From positions 57,846,001 through 57,910,000 of the forward strand of contig CM114272.1 in the NCBI GenBank assembly GCA_050084515.1: DNA of 64,000 nt, in the 5' to 3' direction. Shown here in pieces: positions 40,013 through 49,463 of the stretch. How positions within the stretch are numbered: the first letter of the stretch is position 1; each line of letters begins with the position of its first letter. The notes beneath the pieces were generated by a model, which did no database searches, was not told the DNA's origin, and worked only from the letters and a program-made list of their open reading frames with translations. The DNA comes from Blasia pusilla (Eukaryota > Marchantiophyta > Marchantiopsida > Blasiales). The position numbers were made by a program, and so were the translations under genes.

Positions 40013-41599
40013 CTCAAAGAACTGGAGTAGATCGATGGTAGCTTCGATCGTGGATCAATAGGATCTTGTTAAGGCTGATTGTGTACTCAGCCATGGATGT
40101 TTGTGGCTTGTGGCCTATGCTGGAGGTGTGGATCTGATGCGTGGTTTGTTGGGAAAGAAGTGCCTTGCTGAGAGCTTTCCAACGCACTTTAGATCGCCAA
40201 ATTTCGTCAAGGGAGTTGGAAGTTATCAAAGATTGAAGATTATGGTTTGTGTTCGACAGTTTTCTGATGTGGAGAGCTTGGAGCGCGGAAGCTCTGTTGA
40301 AGTTCATCCAGATCGGGTGAGAGGTTCTTGTTGCTACCTCTATTGTGATCTCATGTTGATCATGTGAAGCTATCTGCTTGAGTGTGTGGAGCGCATTGCT
40401 GTTGTGGTGAAAGAGTGTTGCAGATTTTTGTGTGCATAAATCTGGGCAGAAGCGATGTCGGATTTGCGATTCTAGAGGTGTATGGACAACAAGTTTGTCT
40501 GATTTTTAGCTCGGAGTACAAAGCTCGGTTGTAGCTGAATTTTTTTGGGGAGATAGCTATGGTGGCCAATTGAATTCTGGTGGAAATAGATTCAATTTTG
40601 GTTGAGGATTTGTGGAGTAATCGCTGGTCAAAATTTTACGGACTAGCTCAAGGTCTGGCTATGGTGGACATCAGATCGGAGGGGCTGGTTCGTTGGTGAC
40701 TCGTCCGTTGTTGGAGACGCCTATCCCATTGGAGGCGCCCTGGTTGGGCCTCTCTCCATAGCAAAGCATGGCGAAGCGTGGCGAACGAGGCGATAGGGGC
40801 ATGTCTCGAGCATTTCTCGGCGTTTTGAGGCTTTGAGGCAACTCGTGGTAGCTCGGGGCGAGAGAGGCAGAGTAAGGAGCAAGCAAAAAAGCTTGCTTGC
40901 TTGGGCGTGAGGCGGTTTTTGCAGGATTTGTGAGTTGAGTGTTGCATAACTGGTCACCCATCTTTGGGCTATTCTGCTTGGAAGACGCTTAACTGCTAAG
41001 TACTTAACTATGCGAGTGTACACACTGGTGTAGCTCATTTGGTGTTATTTAGAGATGCATTAGGCGCTTTTATGCATCTCGGGTTTTTGGTTGATGGACT
41101 TTAGCGCATAGTACGGTGTGGACTCTCCATGTAGGTGACATTTTTAGGTGCTGCGAGTGCGACTAGCATGTCATCGACCACCGGCCGAGTAACTATTGCG
41201 TTAGAATTGTGTGGTTGGTTCTGTGGATTCAGGGGGCGCCACGTTTGGTGGATTGTGTTACCTTGATTTCCATTTGGTACTTCCATTTGCGATTGGAGGG
41301 TTGTCTTTGGACTTCCTGGGTTTGGATCCCCTCCATCGTTGCTTCTTGCTTGCGCGCCCATTGTTAGGGCTGACGCTGATTTCCAAAGTAGTTTTACTCC
41401 TGTGTGCTACCGGTAGTGAGGTTGGAGTGATGATCTGTCAGACTACATTTTTTTCTCTCACGGTGAGATTGGAGTGATGACCAGTAGACCGTGGAAGGCT
41501 TCTTGTGGTGATGACAGGTTAGGTTGCCCACACCCATAGCTAGTAGAGCTAGAATAGTACAGCAAAATCGACGTCACTTGGTTACTTAGTGGTGGTGCG
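40013..41599 (+). other. Leader region of copy 1, no recognisable gene
   Basis: Lies between the 5' LTR and gag. Short frames on both strands show no known domain. This is long (1.6 kb) for a gypsy leader and may include diverged gag. Confidence 0.4.
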
Positions 41600-41920
41600 G
41601 CATCGGCATTGGTCATCATGGAGCTGTCTGGTGGTCTGGTTGGGGACCGTGGTGCAGACAGTGGTGGTTTTACATGGAGTGGATTGAGGTATCGGCTACC
41701 TTTTCCACTTCCGACGGTTGATGAAGAGGAGGACGAGGGTGTTCCAAATACCGAGTCTTCTACGTTGTTATCGAGTGTTGCAGTTCCATTGATTTGGGAC
41801 ATGGACGGGATATATGGGGCCATGAAGGGCCCACGATGATACTCGCGTGTAGTGGGCACCATTGAGTTGGAGGACTTTATCCAGGAGTTTGATACGTGGT
41901 GTGATATGCAGATGTTTTGG

Positions 41921-41961
41921 AAGCCAAGAAGGGTGTATGTTGTTTACACCCTTCTTGGCTT
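41921..41961. repeat. Perfect 17 bp inverted repeat in gag of copy 1
   Basis: AAGCCAAGAAGGGTGTA (41921-41937) and its exact reverse complement (41945-41961) flank a 7-base loop. No such palindrome is seen in copy 2. Confidence 0.9.
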
Positions 41962-42098
41962 GGAAGGCCCACAATATGTTCAGGAAGAATTCTATGACAA
42001 ACTTTTAACACAGAAACCATCTGGTGGGAAGTTTGTCGATGATAGCAGCAACCCGATCAATGGAGAGATTCAAGAGCGACGGAGCTTGTTGCAAGTCT

Positions 42099-42136
42099 GT
42101 CTTCGTGAGGCATACGAGTGTATGCCTCACGAAGAC
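42099..42136. repeat. Perfect 16 bp inverted repeat at an inversion junction
   Basis: GTCTTCGTGAGGCATA (42099-42114), loop CGAGTG, then its exact reverse complement (42121-42136). To its right the coding strand of gag switches to the minus strand. Confidence 0.9.
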
Positions 42137-42455
42137 TTTCACCAGTCTTTCGCTCAAATTCCTGAAGACTCCTCAACTTCTCTGTCTTCACTCCCTAATA
42201 GTTCTTCTTCAACCTCTTGAAGAACTCTGCAACTAGGCTGAACGATGGTGGGGCACTAGTATCTCCACTAGTACCCCCACTGGTACCTCCATGGGTACCT
42301 CCACTGGTACCCTCACTCCAACTCGTACTCGTACCACTCAACGTCGGGTTGGCTGACACAGTAAGAGCACTACTACCAATACCACCATGGGTGATAAACA
42401 CATAGCCTGGCGACCAATATTGTCTCCACGCCTCAATCTCAGCAACATGGTCCCT
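42115..42455 (-). other. Inverted gag segment
   Basis: Read on the minus strand this piece encodes VKTEKLRSLQEFERK then TGESLREAYT, the same peptide that copy 2 encodes in normal order (VRTEKLRSIHDF, then GESLREAYTRLRG). Further along it gives VAEIEAWRQYWSPGYV, matching AQEIEAL of copy 2. Normal-orientation gag resumes at 42458 with LMVITQGVTEAQ. Confidence 0.75.
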
Positions 42456-43502
42456 CCTCAACTAATGGTAATTACCCAGGGTGTGACTGAGGCTCAAGCA
42501 GTCCAATTTTGGTATGGGATCTTGGACAGAGAGTTGCGCCGTAGGGTGCGTGATGCTACTCTTATGAGTGATGATTCACCCACATTGGCCCATGTGTTTG
42601 CTCTATCTGAGAAGATTGAGCTTAACATGGTGGAGGAGAGAGTGGTGAGATCCGCATTCAGTAGGGATACAACTACTACTTCTCATGTTTAGCAGTCCAC
42701 TTCACAATCTCATAGTAGTGGTGGTGGTAGTAGTAGTGGGAGTCGTGGGGGGTACACACGACCTCAGTTAGGTCCTAGAGGGACACTTGCGTAGAGACCA
42801 TTGCCTTCATTTGCTGCCCCGCAGCAACGAGAGTCATGTTGGACATATGGAGGTGATCATGTCAGGAGGTTTTGTCCCCAAGAGGATGGGAGACGGACTT
42901 TGGAGGATGGACCTCAGTCAGCCCCAACTCAGTGTGATCATTGTGGGAGACCAAGTCATCCTCGAGAGCGTTGCTTTGATCTTCATCTAGAGTTGAGATC
43001 AGGCCGTGGCCATGGTGGAGTAGCTCTGAGGGGCCGAGGTGGTAGAAGTGGTAGGGGTGGTAGAGGTGGACCAGCGGTTGGAGAGCCTATGGTGGCTGCC
43101 CCTACCACTACGACAGAGTCAGCTATGGCTGCCAGGATTGAGCAATTGGAGCAGAGGTTGGCTACTATGGCTGGTATCCAGCATAGAGCATGTTCGGGAG
43201 CAGGGGCTTCCACCTCTTATGGAGGGGATGATCTCTCTTATATGGCGAGTGCAGCACAGGTTGAGGCATCAGCTGTAGTTACGAGAGGAGCCACTTGAGC
43301 GTTAGAGCCACGTGGTGCTACTGTGGAGTTGGACCCACAGAGGGGTGAGGCTGGGAGGAAGGCTAGGCTCCCCCAGTCATTCTTGTTGTCTGAGGTGCTT
43401 AGGACTCCATCCATGGTTCCTACGCAGTCTATTGAGCCTACAGTGGGGACTGAGGCATCTACATAGCGTGTAGTAGACACGGATGCAACATCCAGTGCAA
43501 TA

Positions 43503-44300
43503 TTGCGGATGACAACTTCAGTGTTGGGATCCCCATTATTTTCAGTCACTGCGTTGATGGCCTTAGGAGTTGACTCAGCTCATGTATTTCAGCTAGCAAC
43601 CACGTTGTGTGAACGTGGGAGTGTTAGTGCTACATGTGCTGAGGTGGATGAGGGTGTTGCGGTGGAGCAACCCTCTATGTCAGGTGTAGCATTGAGTACC
43701 AGTGCTACTTGGCAGGCAGCATCGGCGAAGATGGATGTATTACCAGCCCGACCATCCATTGATCGTGAGAGGCTTACACCTGGTGTATGTATGTTGGACA
43801 ACCGGAGTGGGATATTCCGATTGGTGAGTTCTACAGGACAGGTGTATAGACCAGATAGAGTCTTGTTAGACTCTGGTGCCCAACCTTTGATGTTGGGAAA
43901 GACGGCATGTATAGGTTTGGGTATTTGGAGGTCAGAGCTTGAGCCTTGCCCATTCCAGATTCAGACATCACTTGGAGGAGCCAGTGATAGATCTCATTTC
44001 ATGACACGGGAGAAGTTGAGACCAGATCATGCGACTGATAGCTCCAGGTTGGGAGTACCTACAGTGGTCACATCAGCCGAGTCGTATGATGTACTAGTTG
44101 GAGGAGCAGTATTGTACCCGATGGGTTTTCAGATGGACGATTGGACTGAGATAACGTCTTACAGACTTGGTTGGCAGTCCGGGGATGGACGTATGAGCCA
44201 GGTTCCTATGAGATTTATTTATGGGGCTCGACCAGGAGGGTCTTCCCCAACGGTGTTAGCATCTGTGGCTGGTTTTAGTGGAGTAGTCACTTGGCCATGA
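43503..44300 (+). CDS. Aspartic protease region of copy 1
   Basis: A retroviral-type aspartic protease that would cut the polyprotein. The active-site box is VLLDSGAQPLMLGK, with the D-S-G triad intact. The flap-side and C-terminal part reads AESYDVLVGGAVLYPMGF, shared with copy 2 and the third fragment. About 120 residues before the active site are low-complexity and Ser/Thr-rich. The frame ends at a TGA at 44300; what follows to 44470 is open only in other frames, so the link to the methyltransferase is broken. Confidence 0.8.
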   Translation: MRMTTSVLGSPLFSVTALMALGVDSAHVFQLATTLCERGSVSATCAEVDEGVAVEQPSMSGVALSTSATWQAASAKMDVLPARPSIDRERLTPGVCMLDNRSGIFRLVSSTGQVYRPDRVLLDSGAQPLMLGKTACIGLGIWRSELEPCPFQIQTSLGGASDRSHFMTREKLRPDHATDSSRLGVPTVVTSAESYDVLVGGAVLYPMGFQMDDWTEITSYRLGWQSGDGRMSQVPMRFIYGARPGGSSPTVLASVAGFSGVVTWP

Positions 44301-44469
44301 GACTTTTTTGGAGGGTAACCTTTCTACTATGGATTCTCTTGTGCATGAGGAGGTAGAGGAGGTCCCTAGTTTTGGAGCACTGGTATCCTCATCGTTGGAT
44401 GTGCCACTTTAGAGTTCAGGCGGTACACTACGGCAGGAGGCTGATCACCTAGTGCAGGAGGCTTGGTGT

Positions 44470-45736
44470 GAGGCTGTTATACCTCACGAGGAAGAGGAGG
44501 CTCCACGGCGGACTCCTACTTCTGGTCCACTTGGGTTATCCCCATTGGATACTACACCCATTGTATCCACCGGAGGGCATTTGTGTGTTAGATCTCTTAG
44601 GTGGGATTAGCACTGGTTTGGCTGCAGTGTTGCAGGCCGGTATTCCTATGCGGAGATACGTATATGTGGAGCGAGATGAGACGGCCTAGAGAGTCTCATC
44701 CCGACATATTGGTCAGTTGATGCGGAGATATCATGAGTTTTTGCCGCCATCAGCTATTCGTGGATACCAGCGTGCTTTGCCGTCACACATTGCATTGTTG
44801 GGGGCGCAGGACCTTGAGAGGGTTGGTCCTATGGATTTGGAGATTTCTGGATGGCCATGTCAAGGTCATACATGTGCTAGTCGTGGTGAGGGATTACACG
44901 ACCCTAGGTCTCGATTGTTTTGGGAGATATTGCATGTGTTACGACATCTTCAAGTTCATCAGGCACGTGCTCCAGCTTACATTCTAGAGAATGTTCCATT
45001 GTTGGGTGACACTCGGATCCGGATGATGGCGAGTGTTCATGAGGTGCGGTCTTGGATTGGACCAGCGGTGTTGTTGGATGCAGTGCGAGTTGGCTCGCGT
45101 GCACATCGTCCACGCTTGTGGTGGACAAACTTGTTGCGTAGGGAGGTTCTACATCGAGCATATGATGCTGTGTAGCAGGATCCTTGCCTTACCGTGAATA
45201 ATATCTTGGATACTGGTCGAATTTCTCAAGTGGTGAGGGTTATTGTTCGGTCACCCATGGCAGTGGTGAACCATGTGGGGCAGCCTAAGATGGCACAACC
45301 CACATTTGTGAGTTTTCCCTCGTCACATGGCTACAAGGAAGGTGGTCCCGTGCTTGTATGGGGTTCTTATGTGCGACAGTTGGTGGAGCCTAACGCTGAT
45401 GAGAGAGAGCGTGCGATGGGATTTGCTACTGGTGTGACAGTGGTTGCTTCCATTTTTGAGGCTTCACGACATCATGTGTTGGGTCAGGCCATGGACCTGA
45501 ATTGTTTGACCTGGATTTTGAGTCTTGGTATGGCCGAGCAGCGTCGACTTCGGACTATGTCTATGGGTCTTCCACCCCTTGTGATTAGCTCGATGGCTAC
45601 CGAGACGGTAGAGGCATCGGCTGGGGGCGAGGAGAGTAGTATTTTGCATCCTTGGAGTAAATGGGATGTAATGGCTGGGCATGTGGAGTTGGTTGCTCAT
45701 GCTGTGGAGGAGTTATTTGCTCAGATGATGGTGTAG
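44470..45736 (+). pseudogene. Cytosine-5 DNA methyltransferase domain inside gypsy copy 1
   Basis: Ordered C5-methyltransferase motifs: I, VLDLLGGISTGLAAVLQAG (SAM binding) near 44590; II, YVYVERDE; IV, DLEISGWPCQGHT with the catalytic Cys of PCQ at 44854-44862, followed by DPRSRLFWEIL; VI, YILENVPLLG near 44990; VIII, VGSRAHRPRLWWTN near 45090; and the C-terminal RAMGFATGV and HHVLGQAMDLNC (motifs IX-X region). The order is canonical, as in DNMT1/DNMT3/Dcm, not the rearranged order of plant DRM enzymes; subfamily is otherwise unclear. In-frame stops at 44687 and 45172 and a frameshift before motif I break it. It sits between protease and RT, as in copy 2, so it was part of the ancestral element. 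Expected activity (family knowledge) is transfer of methyl from SAM to cytosine C5. Confidence 0.9.
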
Positions 45737-45777
45737 CTAAGGGTGTACCATCTTGTGAGGGGGTTGCATAGCAGCCA

Positions 45778-47250
45778 ATGGCGTCGTCCTCTCCCTCTAG
45801 TGTGCCAGTGGAGGAGACTTGGGAGCCATTACTTGGGCCCAAGCTTACTGGAGGTGAGAAACGACGCTTGAAACAGTTCCTACGTGCTTATAGGAGTTGT
45901 TTTGCCTTTAGCATGAAGGAGTTGGGTGCTTTGGTTGGACCCTGTATACGGATTGATTTGGCTAGTGATACGCCAATCTTCCGTCGTCCCTACTGATATA
46001 GTGATATAGAGAGGTACCTGATTTAGAGTAGGACGTTGGACCTTTTGGAGTCTGGATTAGTGGAGTTGTCGCATGGAGAGTATGCATCAGCCATTGTCAT
46101 GCCTGCTAAAAAGGATGTGCATGGCAACTACACGGATAGGCGGATGTGTGGAGATAATCGTCCTATCAATCGGCAGACCAAGGCTGATAGGTATGCCATG
46201 CCTACACCTGAGGAGATCTTTGATGTGGTGGGACAGGCAAAGATTTTCAGTACTTTGGATATTCGGGCAAGATACCATCAGTTGCCGATTCGAGAGAGTA
46301 ACAAGGCCAAGACAACATTTTTGGGTGTCAACTCTCATGGCAAGGATTGTTTGTACCAGTGGAAATTCTTACCCTTTGGGTTGAAGAATGCACCTGCCGA
46401 GTTTCAGAGAGTGATGGACAGGATCCTAGCAGGGTTGGATTTTTTCAGTGTTACATTGATGATATCTTGGTGTTTAGTAACACGATGGAGGAGCATAAGA
46501 TACATTTGCAGATTGTGTTTAAGCGGTTGAAAGCTCATGGTCTACGTTTGCATCCAGGAAAGTGTAAGTTCTTCCATGAGGATGTTGAGTACTTGGGTCA
46601 TGTGATCTATCGAGGTGGTTTGGGAGTTCAGGAAGCAAAGGTGGAGGCTATTGCACTTATTCCTCGTCCGGTAGATGTGAGTAGAGTTCGCGCATTCATG
46701 GGATTGGCGAACTACTATCGGAGGTATGTGAAGGGATTTAGTGCTATGGCAAAGCCTTTGAACCAATTTCTGAAATCAGATCAGGAGTGGCACTGGGGAG
46801 ATGATAAGGAGAGAGCTTTTGTGGAGCTCAAGGCCCAGTTGGTGGCGGCGCCTATCTTGAGGAGACCTATCAGAGGGCACCCATTTCAGTTGCACACTGA
46901 TTGGAGTATGTTGGGACTTGGAGCGGTGTTGACACAACATGATGATGAGCACATGGAGTTTGTGGTGGCCTATGCAAGTCGTTCGAATAATGCAGCGGAG
47001 TCGCGCTATAGTTCATATGAGGGAGAGTGCTTGGCAATAGTGTGGGTTGTGGCACACTTTAGGTGTTACTTGTTTGGCACACAGTTTAACCTTGTTATTG
47101 ATCACCAGCCGCTCAAGTGGTTGATGGAGTCTGACAAACTTACAGGGAAGCTTGCACGATGGGCTCTTATCTTACAGGAGTATGACTTCTAGGTGGTACA
47201 TAGACCTGGAGTTTCCAACCTTGATGCTGATGGGTTGAGTAGGAACCCAT
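45778..47250 (+). pseudogene. Reverse transcriptase and RNase H of copy 1
   Basis: RT blocks in order: the N-terminal piece (FRRPY, then a stop), LVELSHGEYASAIVMPAKK, MCGDNRPINRQT, STLDIRARYHQLP, FLPFGLKNAPAEFQRVMDR, catalytic YIDDILVFSNT, LHPGKCKFF and YLGHVIYRGG. RNase H follows with LHTDWSMLGLGAVLTQ and DHQPLKWLM, then LDADGLSRNP. In the usual TDAS box Ala is replaced by Trp here. A frameshift near 46440 lies just before YIDD, and a stop (TAG) at 47190 follows YDF. RT makes cDNA from element RNA and RNase H degrades the template. Confidence 0.9.
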
Positions 47251-48704
47251 GTACTAGCCAAGAGGATGCAATTGGGGCTAGATGGCATGGCGAGGTTGAT
47301 GAGGAGATGGTGCCAGGTTGGCATGCATCTGCCTTTTTATGTTGGTTAGGGGTGGACTCTAGTATGGAGGACCACATGACATCTTACTACAATGAGAGGG
47401 TAGATGGCCAGCCTTCAGATCCTAAGGTTGGAGATGGTGGTACGGATCAGCGTGATATTCATGATGATGCGTTGGTGTTGGAGTTCCGACGGACGAGTAG
47501 GGTGCCATGCATAGTGGGTGCCAAGGAGCAAGACCATGTTCTTCAACGTGCTAGGAGGTATTGATTGGAGGGAACACGTATTCTGCGTGTGTGGGAGGAT
47601 GGTAGAGTACGAGTGGTGCCACATTTGGCTCAGAGAGAGCGCATTGTGCGACATGCCCATGAGGAGTTGGGACATTTTGAGGTAAAGCGTACGTATAGCT
47701 TACTCCTTGGCCAGTATTGGTGGCGTGGCGTGCATACTCAGGTGCAGCAGTTGGTGTCACGTTGTATGGTTTGTGACCGGGTGAGAGCATCATTCAATGC
47801 CCCTACACCACAGTTACACCCCTTGCCTATTATGGAGGTGCTGACCGACCAGGGTACAGAGTTTCAGGGTGAGTTTAAGTTCTTGTGTGACAAGGCATTG
47901 ATTGATCATCGGACCACGTCTCGAGATCATCCAGAGGCGGATGGTTTGGCTGAGCGTGTTGTTTAGACGGTCAAGAGGGCATTGCGCAAGTATGGCCTAC
48001 ACAAGGGGCATCTTGGAGACTGGGATATTCAGTTGCCATGGTTAGCCATGGGGTATAGGTTCAGTCGCCAAGCATCCTTGGCTTCCTTCTCACCTTATTT
48101 TCTGTTATACGGCCGAGATCTAGACTTGCCAACAGCAATTCGTCAAGAGTCTAGTGAGGTGGTGAACCTTGATGACCCAGAGATGTGGATGAGAGTGTGT
48201 TCTCAATGGGCAGAGCTCTTTCAGATAGTTATGCCAACAGCCTTTGAGAATCTTGCCATTGCTCAACACAGGGATACGTTGCGGTATGCAACCATTCGGG
48301 ATGGAGGTTATCAACCATCGATTTGTAGGTTCCATGTGGGGGACTATGTCTATTTGCAGCAGATTGCACCAATAACGTTGGATATGATGGCAGGCCGCAC
48401 TATTTTACGAGTGCGCGAGGTGTTAGCTTCTGGAGTTCTCATGTTGGAGGATCGTGACGGAGTTGTTTGGAAGGACCATGTACGTAATTGTGTGCAATGT
48501 CATCTTCCAAATGTGGATGGTACTGTTGACCCAAGCTTAACCATGATACGTGCTAGCTTGAGGTGCATGTTGTGTGGGTCTGCTGGAAACGCAGCCCGTA
48601 TGTTGGTGTGTGATCAGTGTTCTAGGGGTTGGCACATGATGTGTTTGACTCCACATATGGATGTTGTTCCTACTGGAAGGTGGGTTTGTCCTCGATGTAC
48701 TTAG
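47251..48704 (+). pseudogene. Integrase with C-terminal PHD finger, copy 1
   Basis: The HHCC zinc-binding domain reads RHAHEELGHFEVKRTY then CMVCDRV. Right after LHPLPIM comes EVLTDQGTEF, so about 55 codons present in copy 2 (with the first catalytic Asp of D,D,E in WSLDFA) are deleted at about 47834. The second Asp (LTDQGTEF) and the Glu (GLAERVV) remain. A stop at 47964 interrupts the core. A GDYVYLQQ-containing module follows, ending CHLPNVDGTVDP. The last 50 residues form a C4HC3 PHD finger: CMLC, VCDQCSRGWH, MMCLTP, then VPTGRWVCPRC. Only one such domain and no chromodomain is visible. PHD fingers commonly read histone H3 tails. Confidence 0.88.
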
Positions 48705-48879
48705 GAGGGATAGATGACTTGATTTTTGCATGATATGGATTACAGATGTGCGACTACCATTGGGGCAACCTAGCACACGACCTTCTGATTCGTGCACCCA
48801 CGAAGGTGTATAGCATGTAGTAGATGTATAAGGCTACCTGGGAGTTAGAGGGACCTAACCGCCAGTTAGGAGGGCGAGT

Positions 48880-48985
48880 TGTGGTACACTTGTGTTTGTG
48901 TATGCTCTTGTCTATGTTATGTATGTATGTGAGTATGGTGTGTCAACGATGTATATTGTATGACGATGTGGATTTGCACAATAGT
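48880..48985 (+). repeat. Segment A, directly before the 3' 368-bp repeat
   Basis: Begins TGTGGTACACTTGTG right after a purine-rich tract (AGGAGGGCGAG, 48870-48878) that looks like the polypurine tract. That placement suggests the true 3' LTR starts here, making it 474 bp. The 5' LTR lacks this segment. Confidence 0.6.
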
Positions 48986-49353
48986 TGTCATGACCATACA
49001 GATTATGTCGTAGAGTATACTGTGCTAGTAGAGGCCATATCTTATGTAGGGCCGTAGTGCCTAGGTAGGGATGTGGTTTCATACATAGGGTTGGGGGTTA
49101 CTCCGTTGAGGGTGACTTTTCCAGTAGGGCCCGCCCTTAGGTTGGAGGGTATAGTGTGGAGTTTACTCAAAGAACAGCTAGTTCTTTGAGTTGAGCGTGT
49201 TGCGTTGGGAGTTAGCCTTGTTAGTGAGTAGAGCTCTTGGCTATGGTGGTTCCCGCAAGCTTCGACCTGGATTCTCCCATCGTGGAGTGGGTTTGGCTCC
49301 ATTGTATGTGATTCTATACGTGTTTTATGACAGTAGGTCTTTCACGGATTTCA
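48986..49353 (+). repeat. 3' LTR body (copy 1)
   Basis: Near-identical to 39645-40012, including the ACTCAAAGAAC / GTTCTTTGAGT palindrome. Confidence 0.85.
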
Positions 49354-49355
49354 GT

Positions 49356-49463
49356 TGTGGTACACTTGTGTTTGTGGATGCTCTTCTCTATGTTATGTAT
49401 GTATGTGAGTATGGTATGTCACTGATGTATGTTGTATGACGACGTGGATTCGCATGACACAAT
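49356..49463 (+). repeat. Segment A', second copy of A after the 3' LTR
   Basis: Starts TGTGGTACACTTGTGTTTGTG and runs through TATGTATGTATGTGAGTATG to GACGACGTGGATT, matching 48880 onward with several substitutions. It could be the start of a second LTR left by recombination between tandem elements. Confidence 0.7.

Larger units (their letters stand above)
41600..43480 (+). pseudogene. gag of copy 1, rearranged
   Basis: Encodes the capsid-like part (AVQFWYGILDRELRRRV and ALSEKIELNMVEERV) and the nucleocapsid. At 42932-42975 a CX2CX4HX4C zinc knuckle (CDHCGRPSHPRERC) is intact; the knuckle before it (CWTYGGDHVRRFC) has Tyr in place of the second Cys. RGG-type repeats follow, then a short coiled-coil (AARIEQLEQRLATMAG). 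Stops interrupt the frame near 42690, 42795 and 43298. The segment 42115-42455 is inverted relative to the rest. Compared with copy 2, the block order is otherwise the same. Gag packages element RNA in the family. Confidence 0.75.
39645..49353 (+). mobile_element. Ty3/gypsy retrotransposon copy 1 with methyltransferase and PHD finger
   Basis: Direct terminal repeats of 368 bp (39645-40012 and 48986-49353) flank a 9 kb interior. The interior order is gag with zinc knuckles, aspartic protease, cytosine-5 DNA methyltransferase, reverse transcriptase with YIDD, RNase H, integrase, and PHD finger. RT before integrase is the Ty3/gypsy order. In-frame stops, frameshifts, a gag inversion and an integrase deletion make it non-functional. 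Flanking 5-mers (GCACT and GTTGT) do not match, so the original insertion ends may have been lost or the true LTR is longer on its 5' side (see the 3' end). No convincing primer-binding site follows the 5' repeat. Confidence 0.85.

Noticed and set aside
44470-45736. A DRM-type plant de novo methyltransferase
   Set aside because: Motif I precedes the PCQ motif here, while DRM enzymes have the catalytic blocks in rearranged order; no UBA domain is visible.
39640-49358. Target-site duplication around gypsy copy 1
   Set aside because: The flanking five bases (GCACT and GTTGT) differ, so none is claimed.
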